In this document: piece after piece, positions 37,369 to 48,312 of the stretch
Layout of the letters: each line of letters opens with the position of its first letter
Numbering within the stretch: the stretch's first letter is position 1
Assembly (NCBI GenBank): GCA_963978895.1
Contig: OZ022245.1
Span: forward strand, 21,880,968 to 21,944,967
DNA: 64,000 bases
Direction: 5' to 3'
From: Erpobdella octoculata
Lineage: Eukaryota > Annelida > Clitellata > Hirudinida > Erpobdellidae
Made by a program: the position numbers and the translations under genes
The notes under the pieces: generated by a model
What the model saw: the letters and a program-made list of their open reading frames with translations, nothing else
Databases searched by the model: none
What the model was told of the DNA's origin: nothing

Positions 37369-37886
37369 TTATATAAGCTTTTGCTTTTTTGGAAGGTTGC
37401 AATAACGTTTATGTCTTGCCTCCTGTTCTATTCCTGTTGGAATGTGTGTCAACTCCTCCGGATTGGCTTCATTATCCATATGGCTCGGAACGTGGTCTCC
37501 TTGTCTATTCTCTCCATCCTCATTCTCCGTAACCCGAAGGGTTGCGTTTATGTCTGGTTTCAACATCTCTTCCTCTCCTGGGAACACAATTCTTACTGGG
37601 GCTTTCTCTCCATCACTTTTATCTTGAAGAGGTACTGGCATGTCGAATGTCTCAAACATTTCTTTAAGTGCCCAATCTAAATTCCTTGGTCTTAATTGAT
37701 TTGTATGCCTTTTTGTAATTCTTCTGTCAATCTCAACTTCGTAAACCGTTTTCCGATTCTTTTTAAAATCTTCCCTGGTATCCATCTGGAATGGTTTGGA
37801 TTTTTATAATCTCGAGCGTACACCGCATCTTGTTCTTTAAAAACTCTCGGTCTTGCCCCATTCCTTTTGTCAAACTGTCTCTTCAT
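37369..37886 (-). pseudogene. Mag-like gypsy integrase C-terminus
   Basis: The minus-strand frames 37692-37886 (QFDKRNGARPRVFKEQDAVY, then WIPGKILKRIG) and 37369-37785 (ITKRHTNQLRPRNLD, then ETFDMPVP) match the C-terminal part of the integrase at 7573-8619 (NGARPRQF…, WIPGQIVRR…, HINQLRPR). One frameshift lies between them. The DDE core is missing. Confidence 0.7.
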
Positions 37887-37979
37887 GCAAGATTTGTTTT
37901 CTGAATACTTTTCGTCTTTTTTAGTACTTAGTTGTAAGTCTGATAATTTTCGACATCACAACATTCATTCGTCATACCT

Positions 37980-38235
37980 TTCTCTCATAACAAACTGAAT
38001 GCTGTTTTTGTAGTAGATGTGCAGTTTTAACTCCTCAGATGAAGGATTGGAAACTTTAACGTTGTCGTAGATTATATTTCTTATTACTTTTTCATCCTGT
38101 TTGTAGTTGTCGTGCATTTGAGCACGATAGAAGATGGGAAGGAACGACCTCTTAGATTGCTTTGTGGTTGCTGAGTTATTAACTTTTCCAGCGACGAACT
38201 TTTTTATAGTTCCGTCGACCATTGTCAGGCAATTT
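37980..38235 (-). mobile_element. Penelope-like element fragment, inverted
   Basis: The minus-strand frame contains TIKKFVAGKVNNSATTKQSK and KVSNPSSEELKLHIYYKN, nearly identical to residues about 541-610 of the Penelope-like protein at 39281-42226 (nt 40895-41110). It is a truncated second copy in the opposite orientation. Confidence 0.85.
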
Positions 38236-38435
38236 CCAATCCAGGCTGTCAATTCATTGCCGACGAGTTGGAGGCTGCTGAAGAGAAGTTTTCTATATTA
38301 GATCAAAGATATGACCAATGTTTGACAACACTTTCTGAGGAAAATAACAGCCTGCAACAGCAAATAAAATTATTTTCTGATAACTACGACGCTAAAAAAA
38401 GAAACGCCATAACCGATAAATTGTCTACACCTTTT
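38200..38435 (+). mobile_element. LINE ORF1-like coiled-coil fragment
   Basis: The plus-strand frame reads ELEAAEEKFSILDQRYDQCL and LSEENNSLQQQIKLF, a coiled coil as found in ORF1 of L2/CR1-type LINEs. It joins directly to the 21-bp repeat array at 38436. It could be the N-terminal part of the same LINE family as 36641-37275. Confidence 0.4.
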
Positions 38436-38625
38436 CTGGATCAATTTAAAAGAATTACGAATCAATTTAAAAGAAATGCGAATCAATTTAAAAGAAATAC
38501 AAATCAATTTTAAAAAAAACGAATCAATTTAAAAGAAATACGAATCAATTTAAAAAAATACGAATCAATTTAAAAGAAATACGAATCAATTTAAAAGAAA
38601 TACGAATCAATTTAAAAGTACTTTC
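38436..38625 (-). repeat. 21-bp tandem array, inverted arm
   Basis: About nine copies of aatcaatttaaaagaaatacg, the reverse complement of the array at 39275-39455. The identity extends into the adjoining ATCCAGAAAAGGTGTAGAC, then stops. Together the two arrays can form a stem with a loop of about 640 bp. Confidence 0.9.
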
Positions 38626-38729
38626 TTGTACCAGATGCTTTTGAACTACCTCAAATTTACAATAAGGTTTTACATAACAAGTACTATGAAACAATATATA
38701 TGAATCAACAATCCAGAAGGTATGAGCAG

Positions 38730-38885
38730 GGTTGTTAAGAGCGGTAACGCCGCGCTACCGCTATTGTTGTAGCGGCGCTATTTTTAAGGTAGCGGTAGCG
38801 GCGCTACTGGCTGACAAGATCGTTGATGGTAGAGCCGCTACATTTTTTAGCTATTCTCAGCGCTTCTCGCTACCGCTACTTTTAT
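38730..38885. repeat. GC-rich self-complementary repeat
   Basis: Starts CAGGGTTGTTAAGAGCGGTA and is built of AGCGGTAGCGGCGCTAC-type motifs in both orientations. The start looks like a hAT end. No matching 3' end was found. Confidence 0.5.
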
Positions 38886-39274
38886 TCAAAAACAAAATAT
38901 GTTTTTTATATCAATTAAGTTTTTATTTGAAGTATGCATGAAATCTGAGTCTGGTTGATTGATCATTCGCTTGCGTCAGTTTTTTTTATTTCTGTTCTGT
39001 CGTCGATTTCTGTTCTAAGTTGTTTTATTTTTCGGCTCTGAAGATTGATTTTCCGAATCTGCAGTCAGTCTCTGAAATAAAATGACTGACAAATCTGACA
39101 ACTGTTGTTTTTCTCCCGCGTTTCGCCACGTTGAAAATTTGGCACAAAAATTAATTAACGCCAAATAAGCGGTAATACTCAACGGAGCCTGTATTAAAGA
39201 AAATATAAATATTCGTATATATTTTTGTTAAAAATAAATTTTTATGCTTTCATTTTAAAATTATTTTTATTTCT

Positions 39275-39455
39275 TTTAAATTGATTCGTATTTCTTTTAA
39301 ATTGATTCGTATTTCATTTAAATTGATTCGTATTTCTTTTAAATTGATTCGTATTTCTCTTAAATTGGTTCGTATTTCTTTTAAATTGATTTGTATTTCT
39401 TTTAAATTGATTCGCATTTCTCTTAAATTGATTCGTAATTCTTTTAAATTGATCC
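39275..39455 (+). repeat. 21-bp tandem array in front of the Penelope-like ORF
   Basis: About nine units of ttgattcgtatttcttttaaa. Being 21 bp it stays in frame with the Penelope-like ORF and would encode IRISFKL repeats. Confidence 0.93.
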
Positions 39456-42226
39456 AGAAAAGGTGTAGACTTTACGGCGACCACTATCTCTTGAAAAACA
39501 ACGTTCTACACTATGTTAATCTGTCTGATTACTCCTTAAAAAAAGACGAAATTGACTTTCTACAGCTGGGTTTCAACTGCCACATTGGTAGCCGTTACAA
39601 TCCTCTCATTAAACAAACCGAACTTGAAATTGTATACGAGCAGATTCTACATTTGGCTGTTAGCCGCCGTGTAATCGTAAATCCTGGTTTCGAGGCATTT
39701 CTTCGTGCTGAAAGCCACTTGCATAGAAATAGAAAACTTTCAACTCTTCCAAAACGTTTCATTGAAGCTCAAAAATCTATTAAAAGTAATCCCGACATCG
39801 TTTTAAGAAAATCTGACAAGTCATCTACTTACGTTGTCTTGAATAAAGTTGATTATTTTAATAAACTCAATTCTATTCTATCCGATGACACTAAGTTTCG
39901 AAAAATCAAACGCGATCCAACTTCTTTAATTAAAAAAGAAGCCAACAGGCTCATTGGACTCGCTAATTCTGACTTACAGGATAAAAAGATTTCTCAGATT
40001 ATTGGCGATTATTCCCCAGCTTATCTCTATGGTAACGTCAAACTCCATAAACCCGACCATCCATTGAGGCCAATCATATCCCAATGTCCTACACCAACTT
40101 ACCAATTAGCTAAAACGATCAACAAAATAATAACTCCTTATCTTCCTAGTCGCTACTCATTGAAATCAACGAATGACTTTATTGGATTGCTTAGAACTGT
40201 TAAAAACGGCGATGGGCTTTTGGCTTCTCTCGACGTTGAAAGTCTGTTCACTAACGTTCCAGTCAGAAAAACAATTGATATCATCATAGATTGTGTTTAC
40301 GAAAACCCATCGCTAAAGGCACCTTCTATCAATAAACAAACGTTGAAGAAGATTTTGTCCTTATGCACCCTTGATACTCCTTTTCGTCATCCTAACGGTG
40401 AGCTTTATGTTCAATTAGACGGTGTTGCAATGGGCTCACCCCTCGGACCCACGTTCGCTGAATTCTACATGAGTCACCTCGAAAACAAGGTTTTCAGTAC
40501 TTTTACAAAACCTTTGTTATACGCTCGTTACGTCGATGATATTATTGTTCTATGTCAGGACGTATCATATCTCGAAAAACTACAACAACAACTACAACTA
40601 AACTCCGTTCTAAAGTTCACAACGGAGGTCAACAATTTTAACAAGCAGTTGGCGTACCTTGATCTTCTGCTCACGCAAACCGAACACGGTTTTAGATCAA
40701 CTGTATACACAAAACCAACAAGCGGTGGCGATTGTCTAAGTGGCGATAGTTACTGCCCTGAAAGGTACAAAACCAGTGTAATTACCGGTTATCTAAATCG
40801 TGCTTACAACTACTCCGACAATTGGAACGACTTTGATGTTGAACTCAAAAGAATAAAAGCTCTCCTTATTAACAACAATTTCTCAAATACAATGGTCGAC
40901 GAAACTATAAAAAAGTTCGTCGCTGGAAAAGTTAATAACTCAGCAACCACAGAGCAATCTAAGAGGTCATTCCTTCCCATCTTCTATCGTGCTCAAATGC
41001 ATGACAACTACAAACAGGATGAAAAAGTAATAAGAAATATAATCTACGATAACGTTAAAGTTTCCAATCCTTCATCTGAGGAGTTAAAACTGCACATCTA
41101 CTACAAAAACTTGAAAACCCATAACCTGGTTCTGAGAAATAGTCCTATTAACGGCGGCGTTTTGCAGAGAAAAAATGTCGTCTACAAGTTTACTTGCCCA
41201 TATGCTCACAATAATCTTGAAACCTACATCGGCCACACTCGGACAACACTCTCTCGCCGTCTGACGATGCACACACAGGGTGGGAGTCTACACGCGCATT
41301 TTATCAAATTCCACGGCTCTAAACCAAACCAAAAAATGCTTCGCGACAACACTGAGGTTGTCTCTTACGACCCTGATCCTAATCGTCTCAAAATTAAAGA
41401 GGCGTTGATGATCTCTCAGCAACGACCTAGCATAAATATCCACGACGACAGGTTCGGACGTACCTTGCTGCTACATTGTGGTGCAGACGGCGGCTGTGCT
41501 AACGTCTATCCCGTCACTCATAACTCCGCAAGTGAAACGACTTCGCGTGCGGATGAGCCACGCCACACTTCGAATGTGTGCGCTCACTCTCATGTTTCAA
41601 AAGTCGGTGGTGAGGTGGTTTCTACTTCCCGTGGCGACAGACCAGTCGACCCTGTAATCACCACTTGCCTTCCGTCTGCCGACGTTCTTGGCAGCATCGA
41701 CCAAGATCTGGCCGTATGCAGCGAAGACAATTTCGCTTCTTGTAGTGACCAAGAAGTGGACACTCCAATTGCCGTTGGCCATCAGACTACAGATGTTCTT
41801 AATGAAGTTAAAGAAGTTCAGATGGCCACCGGCGAAAACAATTCCGTTTCTTTTGGTGACCCAGAAGAAGACACTCTAATCGCCATTTGTCCTCTGACTC
41901 CGACAACCGATGTTCTTAACAATGTTCATCTGGTTTCATCGGCGAGCGGTGAGGACAACTTTATTTCTCGTGGCAACCAAGGAGTCGGCCCTCTTACTCC
42001 TGCTCACCTTCCGATCGCCGACGTTGTCGGCAATGATGGCCAGGGCCTGTGTCTCGTCCATGGATCCCCATCACGTGATAACTCCAGTCTGGAAAGTGTG
42101 CGTAGCCGCGGCGTTGGTGACTTGTCGGATGACCGTCTTCCCGTGGAGTCCGTGTCTTCTTTCCAGCTATTTGCTCGACTCGTCAACAACGTTAATATAA
42201 CAATACGACGCGGTAGACGTACCTAG
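39281..42226 (+). CDS. Penelope-like element RT/GIY-YIG endonuclease protein
   Basis: A 981-residue open frame with no stop or shift. Residues 1-62 are IRISFKL repeats from the 21-bp array and are probably not part of the ancestral protein. True element sequence starts about residue 64 (RCRLYGDHYLLKNN). The RT core has LYGNVKLHKPDHPLRPI, LASLDVESLFTNVPV, GVAMGSPLGPTFAEF and the catalytic YVDD at 417-420. A C-terminal GIY-YIG endonuclease follows, with VVYKFTCPY (Y635) and TYIG (Y649) then RTTLSRRL. The last ~250 residues are acidic, degenerate repeats (…VDTPIAVGHQTTDVL…). Such proteins copy the element RNA at a nick they make. Its intactness suggests recent activity, but the normal N-terminus is missing. 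Confidence 0.88.
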   Translation: MIRISFKLIRISFKLIRISFKLIRISLKLVRISFKLICISFKLIRISLKLIRNSFKLIQKRCRLYGDHYLLKNNVLHYVNLSDYSLKKDEIDFLQLGFNCHIGSRYNPLIKQTELEIVYEQILHLAVSRRVIVNPGFEAFLRAESHLHRNRKLSTLPKRFIEAQKSIKSNPDIVLRKSDKSSTYVVLNKVDYFNKLNSILSDDTKFRKIKRDPTSLIKKEANRLIGLANSDLQDKKISQIIGDYSPAYLYGNVKLHKPDHPLRPIISQCPTPTYQLAKTINKIITPYLPSRYSLKSTNDFIGLLRTVKNGDGLLASLDVESLFTNVPVRKTIDIIIDCVYENPSLKAPSINKQTLKKILSLCTLDTPFRHPNGELYVQLDGVAMGSPLGPTFAEFYMSHLENKVFSTFTKPLLYARYVDDIIVLCQDVSYLEKLQQQLQLNSVLKFTTEVNNFNKQLAYLDLLLTQTEHGFRSTVYTKPTSGGDCLSGDSYCPERYKTSVITGYLNRAYNYSDNWNDFDVELKRIKALLINNNFSNTMVDETIKKFVAGKVNNSATTEQSKRSFLPIFYRAQMHDNYKQDEKVIRNIIYDNVKVSNPSSEELKLHIYYKNLKTHNLVLRNSPINGGVLQRKNVVYKFTCPYAHNNLETYIGHTRTTLSRRLTMHTQGGSLHAHFIKFHGSKPNQKMLRDNTEVVSYDPDPNRLKIKEALMISQQRPSINIHDDRFGRTLLLHCGADGGCANVYPVTHNSASETTSRADEPRHTSNVCAHSHVSKVGGEVVSTSRGDRPVDPVITTCLPSADVLGSIDQDLAVCSEDNFASCSDQEVDTPIAVGHQTTDVLNEVKEVQMATGENNSVSFGDPEEDTLIAICPLTPTTDVLNNVHLVSSASGEDNFISRGNQGVGPLTPAHLPIADVVGNDGQGLCLVHGSPSRDNSSLESVRSRGVGDLSDDRLPVESVSSFQLFARLVNNVNITIRRGRRT

Positions 42227-42500
42227 CCTGATTGCGCGCCCCTGACAACAATTACCTAGCGCATAGTTGTGTAAATACCTGTGCTGCGGCCACTATCGCC
42301 ATGTTTTCGTTTTGTTTACAATTATTTTCCGCTTCGGTTTTTACTAATCTTGTACGTTAGTTACCTACCTTTTATATCTTGCTTTCCACTTTCCATACGT
42401 TGTTTTTCTATTTCAGTTTTCATTAACGTTTATTCTCGTCGTTTTATAGTTTCATTCTATTTTCGCATTATAGTAAATACATTTTAACTTCGTAATTTAA

Positions 42501-42544
42501 AGGGCTCCGAAGATGCTTTTCTGCGAAACCGATCGGTCAGCCCT
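42501..42544 (+). ncRNA. Hammerhead-ribozyme-like motif
   Basis: Stem I is AGGGCT (42501-42506) with AGCCCT (42539-42544). The core CCGAAGA (consensus CUGANGA, so U4 is C here) is at 42507-42513. A short stem II region and GAAA (42524-42527) follow, then stem III ACC/GGT around loop GATC, and the cleavage-site C at 42538. Penelope-like elements are known to carry hammerhead ribozymes in their terminal repeats. The U4C change and a weak stem II make activity doubtful. Confidence 0.5.
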
Positions 42545-42580
42545 CGTTTTTAATAAATCTATTTAAAAAGCGGAGTTATC

Positions 42581-42688
42581 ATGAATTCAAGAGATTTTGA
42601 AAGCTTGGCGAAAAAACGTATCAACGCAAAGTGGTCTATCATTTTTAACAGAGCATGCCTAAAAGAAAACATTACGCCGAAATACGTT

Positions 42689-42690
<2 letters not shown>
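42581..42690 (+). mobile_element. Start of a second Penelope-like unit, cut by TA array
   Basis: An ATG at 42581 opens NSRDFESLAKKRINAKWSII and then [16 protein letters not shown], which looks like the N-terminal part of a Penelope-like protein (the part missing from the ORF at 39281). It runs into a TA microsatellite at 42691. The layout, unit end then unit start, is the tandem arrangement known for these elements. Confidence 0.45.
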
Positions 42691-43290
<600 letters not shown>

Positions 43291-43394
43291 ATATATAATT
43301 TTTATCACGGTTTTTTAATTGTTGGAAAACGTGTTCAGTGAAAATACTTCTGGTAATAAAAATAAATATACAATATACAGAGCAAAATTTAGAA

Positions 43395-45071
43395 ATGAGT
43401 TGTCTAAGTCGTGTATTGTCATTAAAATCTTCATGCACAGATTTTATTTTATGGTACTTTGAGGAAACTTTTCTCGAACCATCTTCTGAGATTGAATGTC
43501 TTCCTTTTAAAGTTAAAAACTGCGTTAATATTTCCTCAAAACTTTTTCAAGAAATAATTACTAGAAGTCAAAACACAGGAATACAACTATCTCCTTTCTA
43601 TATACTACCTTTTTTTTTTAAATTTGACTGCTGTCATGAACTTGTACTTAAAAATGCTGATCTTCTTTATTTTTTTCAACCGTTACAAACTATTTTGAGT
43701 AGAGGAAATTTAACTCGTATTTCGTGTACTGAGAATAGTTTTTACTATAATTATGATGTGAATGATGTTCCGATTTTCAATCAATTTTGGCAGAATCTGT
43801 GCTTTTTTTCTATGAACTTAGAAGAAATAGAATTAGAGTTAATGTGTCTTTATTTGTCCGATGGTTACGGAATTAGCGCAGACAGGAGGCCTGAGTGGTT
43901 TTGTCCGAAATTACTTAGACTCTATTGGCGCAATGGGTTTTGTTGTACATCTGGCCAGGAAATAACAGAAGACTTAATTGACCTGCTCAAAATAAGGTTT
44001 CCTTTTGAAAATTTGAAAAGTTTATGTATATCTGATTGTATGCATGCAAAAAACACCATCAGCAAATTTTCTCGTTTTGTTAATCTTCAAAAATTAGGCA
44101 TTAGTACGAATGTTGGTGAGTCTTTGGAAGAATTGGTTAATTCAATATCCTCTCAATCTAATTTATCTTGGCTTGATATAAGTCAAAACAAATGCTTTAG
44201 AGTGATTAATAGTTATAATTTACAATTAATATATAGAATGATAGACAAATTACCTAATTTAGTTTATTTAGATATAAGTAATCAATCAGCTACGTTTGAA
44301 GAACCTGTTAGGTGGATGCACGAACGAAATTTCAAGTATTTAGGTTTGCATTTTAATACAAATAACAATTTTGAACTTTCTTCACCGATGAGCTCTGAGG
44401 TTGTAAGTAACCTTAGCACAATTGATGGACTTATAGCTTCATTGGAAAATAATTTCTGGAAACCAGGTCAATTTAGAATTTGCTTACAATCATTTATATC
44501 TTTGGCTGAACAAGAAAACCATTATTTAGAAATAAGAGAAAAACTTTCCATAATTACTAATATAACACTCAAAAGACTTTATTACCAATATTCTTACAGA
44601 TCACATGAAGCTGATATATTTGTGAAATTTGTATTTATAATATCCAGAATTGATATACAAAACATTGAGTTTAAAAAGTTATTTAAAGCAATGTTGAGTT
44701 TTAACAGTTGTATCCGTCGAATAATCTATGATTCTGTATATGGTTCTTTAGACGATGCCATATGGAAATTTTTATTATCACTGAAACAAGGATGGGTTTC
44801 AATTATTTTTTCATCTGAAAAATTTTATTCGAACAAAGAAGATAAATTACTATTGAGTTTTCATCTAATGTGGGCATACACTAAATATTTTGATCTTTTT
44901 AATTGTTTTATTCCAGAAGCCTCTACTATTGAAAAATTTGTTGAATCAACCTCAAAAGAACATTTAAGTGATTTCAATAATTTTTCAATTCATACAAAAA
45001 AAACATTGATCAATTGTTTTGAGATCGTTAAAGAAAAACGAAAAAAAAATTCAGAACAAAAGAAAATCTAA
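43395..45071 (+). CDS. Leucine-rich-repeat protein, ZYG11/ZER1-like (tentative)
   Basis: An intronless 558-codon ORF. The open frame extends 19 codons upstream, but ATG 43395 is the first Met. The N-terminus (LSRVLSLKSSCTDFILWYFE) could be a VHL-box-like Cul2 contact. LRRs follow: FENLKSLCISDCMHAKNTIS, FVNLQKLGISTNVGESLEEL, SNLSWLDISQNKCF, PNLVYLDISNQSATF, FKYLGLHFNT. A helical C-terminal half follows (STIDGLIASLENNFW, ISLAEQENHYLEIREKLSII), like the armadillo-type repeats after the LRRs in ZYG11/ZER1. Those proteins are substrate receptors of CUL2 ubiquitin ligases. There is no signal peptide or membrane segment. Conserved length and frame argue it is a real gene or a young retrocopy. The family call is by layout only. 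Confidence 0.6.
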   Translation: MSCLSRVLSLKSSCTDFILWYFEETFLEPSSEIECLPFKVKNCVNISSKLFQEIITRSQNTGIQLSPFYILPFFFKFDCCHELVLKNADLLYFFQPLQTILSRGNLTRISCTENSFYYNYDVNDVPIFNQFWQNLCFFSMNLEEIELELMCLYLSDGYGISADRRPEWFCPKLLRLYWRNGFCCTSGQEITEDLIDLLKIRFPFENLKSLCISDCMHAKNTISKFSRFVNLQKLGISTNVGESLEELVNSISSQSNLSWLDISQNKCFRVINSYNLQLIYRMIDKLPNLVYLDISNQSATFEEPVRWMHERNFKYLGLHFNTNNNFELSSPMSSEVVSNLSTIDGLIASLENNFWKPGQFRICLQSFISLAEQENHYLEIREKLSIITNITLKRLYYQYSYRSHEADIFVKFVFIISRIDIQNIEFKKLFKAMLSFNSCIRRIIYDSVYGSLDDAIWKFLLSLKQGWVSIIFSSEKFYSNKEDKLLLSFHLMWAYTKYFDLFNCFIPEASTIEKFVESTSKEHLSDFNNFSIHTKKTLINCFEIVKEKRKKNSEQKKI

Positions 45072-45546
45072 ATATAGAAAATGGAGTATAGATTAAAAGG
45101 CAAACAAAAACAATGTTTTATTACTATAATTTTTTTAATTTTACATTTTCGGTCATTTATGTTTTTATTTTTTAACTTTAAAAAAACTAAGCAAAATAAT
45201 TTCAATAAACAAAGTATTAACCATTTCGGTTTTATTATCTCTGTATCTTAACGACTTAACTTATAAGTTTTTTTTAATCGTATTCATCTCAATAAGAATA
45301 CTGCAGCTACAGATTGTTTGTAAATTATTTTTGATGATAATATATATAACAAAAACTTTATTAAAGCGCAGTTAATAACAAAAATCAAATACTAAACACG
45401 CAAGACTTCGCCTGATACTAAATAGCTAGCTCTCCCTGGCGGTGTTCAAAGCGCTATATATATAGCCTCAGAAAACGCGCAAAACAGACGTCTGAGAATT
45501 AATGTCTAAATTCTTGTCTAGACTGAGAGTCTAGACAGGTCGACGG
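45072..45546. other. 3' flank of LRR gene, no further gene
   Basis: AT-rich. AATAAA is at 45205-45210 and could serve as a polyadenylation signal. 45490-45545 is a short GC-richer stretch with TCTAGAC repeats in inverted orientation. Confidence 0.4.
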
Positions 45547-45860
45547 GTGCAAGATACACTTGTCAGGAGGTCCGTTAGAGCGACCCCTGACATAACTCCC
45601 CCTCAAAACGAAAATGTTGAACAGTCTTTCAATATCTTAAATGTTCTCTTTCACAGTACATGGTGAAGAATGGGTGTTCGTTCGTCAATGTATCGTGCCT
45701 ACCAGGGCTTCAAGGTCGTGACATCGAAGAAAACGACGAGGAAGATGAGGAGTGGGTGGAATCGGAAAAGCAGAACTTCGTAGATAATCTGGATGAAGAG
45801 TGGGCGTTCGTTTGTCGATGTATTGTGTCTACCAGGGCTTCAAGGTCTTTAAACTAAAGA
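45547..45860 (+). mobile_element. LTR element internal 3' segment
   Basis: Matches 1-160 from GTGCAAGATACACTTGTC on, then continues with two related blocks encoding EEWVFVRQCIVPTRASRS and DEEWAFVCRCIVSTRASRS, i.e. a direct repeat of about 125 bp period. It probably is the tail of the internal region of the element whose 5' part is at 50098-51190. No LTR follows here. Confidence 0.5.
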
Positions 45861-46020
45861 AGTCCTTCCTGAAAGTAACTTTTACTCCCACCAGTAAAAC
45901 CACCCATACAACCAGCTCGACTCATCCAAGTTTAATCCCATACCGGTCTGAGTTGTATTAACGAATGAATCATCAACACGTCATATCAAAGAAGTTCAAC
46001 TACTTAAACAATATCATCTA

Positions 46021-48060
46021 TTTATATATAAAAGAACATGTCCTGACTGACTGACTGATGACTGACTGATAACCAACGCCGAGCTCAAACGCTTCATCCT
46101 AGGAACGTGAAATTTGGAACTTATATTACATTTATAGCGTAAACATCCGCTAAAAAAGGATTTTTGAAAATTTTGCTCTTGAGGGGAAAAAACTGGAAAA
46201 CAAACTTTTTTCTAAAATAATGTATATCTCGAAAACCAAAAATGAGGAGATTTTGAAATTTGGTATATAGATTCTTTTTAAAAATAAAAAGATACGTGTT
46301 TCACCATTTTTTTAAAATTTGGTTTCCCGGACCGCAAATGTGGGTTGGAAAATTGGGTTATTTAATTTTTAAAGTAGCTTCTACTCAAAAACTGTTAATG
46401 CTACAGGAGTAAAAATCAGTATTTAGTTTCTACTCTAAAAATAATGAAATATGTGTTTTAGCATTTTTTGAAAATTTGGTTTCGAGGACTTCCAATGTGG
46501 GGTGGAAAATAGGGCTAATTGTCTTTTATAGTAACTGCTACTCAAAAACAGTAAATACCACAGATGTAAAAATTATTATTTAGTTTCTTTTCTAAAAATA
46601 AAGATATACCTGTTTCACCATTTTTTACAAATTTGGTTTCCCGGACCTCAAATGTGGGTTGGAAAATTGGGTTATTTGGTTTTTAAAGTAGCTTCTACTC
46701 AAAAACTGTTAATGCAACAAAAGTAAAAATTAGTATTTAGTTTCTACTCTAAAAATAATGATATACGGGTTTCACAATTTTTTGAAAATTTGGTTTCCAG
46801 GATTTCAAATGTGGGGTGGAAAATAGGGTTATTTGGTTTTTAAAGTAACTGCTACTCAACAACCGTAATTGCCACAGATGTAAAAATTAATACTTAGTAT
46901 CTACTCAAAAAAAAAGATATACGTGTTTCATCATTTTGTGGGTCATTTGGTTTTTAAAGTAGCTGCTACTCAAAAACTGTTAATGCTACAGAAGTAAAAA
47001 TTAGTATTTAGTTTCTACTACAAAAATAATGAAATACGTGTTTTAGCATTTTTTGAAAAATTTGGTTTCCAGGACCACAAATGTAAGGTGCAAAATAGAG
47101 TTATTTGATTTTAAAAATTACTGCTACTTAAAAATTGTAAGTGGTAATATATATCTAAATATATAAAAGAACATGTCCTGACTGACTAACTGACTGACTG
47201 ACTGACTGACTGACTGGCTGACTTATAATCAACGCCGAGCTCAAACGCCTCATCCTAGGAACGTGAAATTTGAAACTTATATTACTTTTATTGCGTAAGC
47301 ATCCAATAATAAAGGATTTTTTTAAATTTTGCTCCTGAGGGAAAAAAACTGGAAAACAAACTTTTTTCTAAAACAATGTATATCTCGAAAAACAAAAACG
47401 AGGAAATTTTGAAATTTGGTATATGGATTCTTCTTGAAATATAAAAAGATACGTGTTTCACCATTTCTTGAGACTTCGGTTTCCCGGACCTCAAATGTGG
47501 GTTGGAAAATTGGGTTATTTGGTTTTTAAAGTAGCTGCTACTCAAAAACTGTGAATGCTGCAGGAGTAAAAATTAGTATTTAGTTTCTACTCCAAAAATA
47601 ATGATATACGTGTTTTACCATTTTTTGAAAATTTGGTTTCCAGGACTTCAAATATGGGGTGAAAAATAGGGTTACTTGGTTTTTAAAGTAACTGCTACTC
47701 AAAAACTGTAAATGTTACAAAAGTAAAATTAGTATTTAGTTTCTACTCTAAAAATAATGATATACGTGTTTCACCATTTTTTGAAAATTTGGTTCCCAGG
47801 ACCTCAAATGTGAAGTGGAAAAAAGGTTATTTGATTTTAAAATAACTGCTACTCAAAAACTGTAAATGCTACAGATGTGAAAATAAGTATTTAGTTTCTA
47901 TTCTAAAAATAAAGATATACGTGTTTTACCATTTGTTACAAATTTGGTTTCTAAGACCTCAAATGTGGGTGGAAAATAAGGTTATTTGGTTTTTAATGTA
48001 ACTGCTACTTGAAAACTGTAAGTGCTACAGATGTGAAAATTAGTATTTTGAGGTTTTGTG
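46021..48060. repeat. Two units of a repeat with internal 157-bp tandem copies
   Basis: Each unit (46024 and 47163) starts AAAAGAACATGTCCTGACTG followed by CTGA tandem repeats and CAACGCCGAGCTCAAACGC, then arrays of a 157-bp monomer. Monomer anchor 'ctactcaaaaac' occurs at 46381, 46538, 46695, 46852, 46966, 47124 and at 47538, 47695, 47849, 48005. A stray monomer end is at 50048-50101. There is no coding potential. Confidence 0.9.
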
Positions 48061-48312
48061 CCGGTTAAAAGTAGATCAGTTCAGTTTATCACCGGAAGGA
48101 CGGGCCAAGCCGTTATTTTAGGGTCTTCACACGGCCCTGCCCAAACCTTAAATCAAGGTGAGACGGGCCGAGATTTTTAACCAAGTATTTGATTCCCCTT
48201 GACTCTCAAGTTTTATGAAAATTTCATTACCATCGGATGAAAGGTATAGCAATGCATAAATAACATACCTATATACCTACATACAAACATTCATTTTTGT
48301 ATATATATATAG
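48061..48312. other. No gene seen
   Basis: Contains CGGGCC-rich sequence (48080-48180) and the family tail GATGAAAGGTATAGCAATGCA (48236-48256), then a short TA run. Confidence 0.4.
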
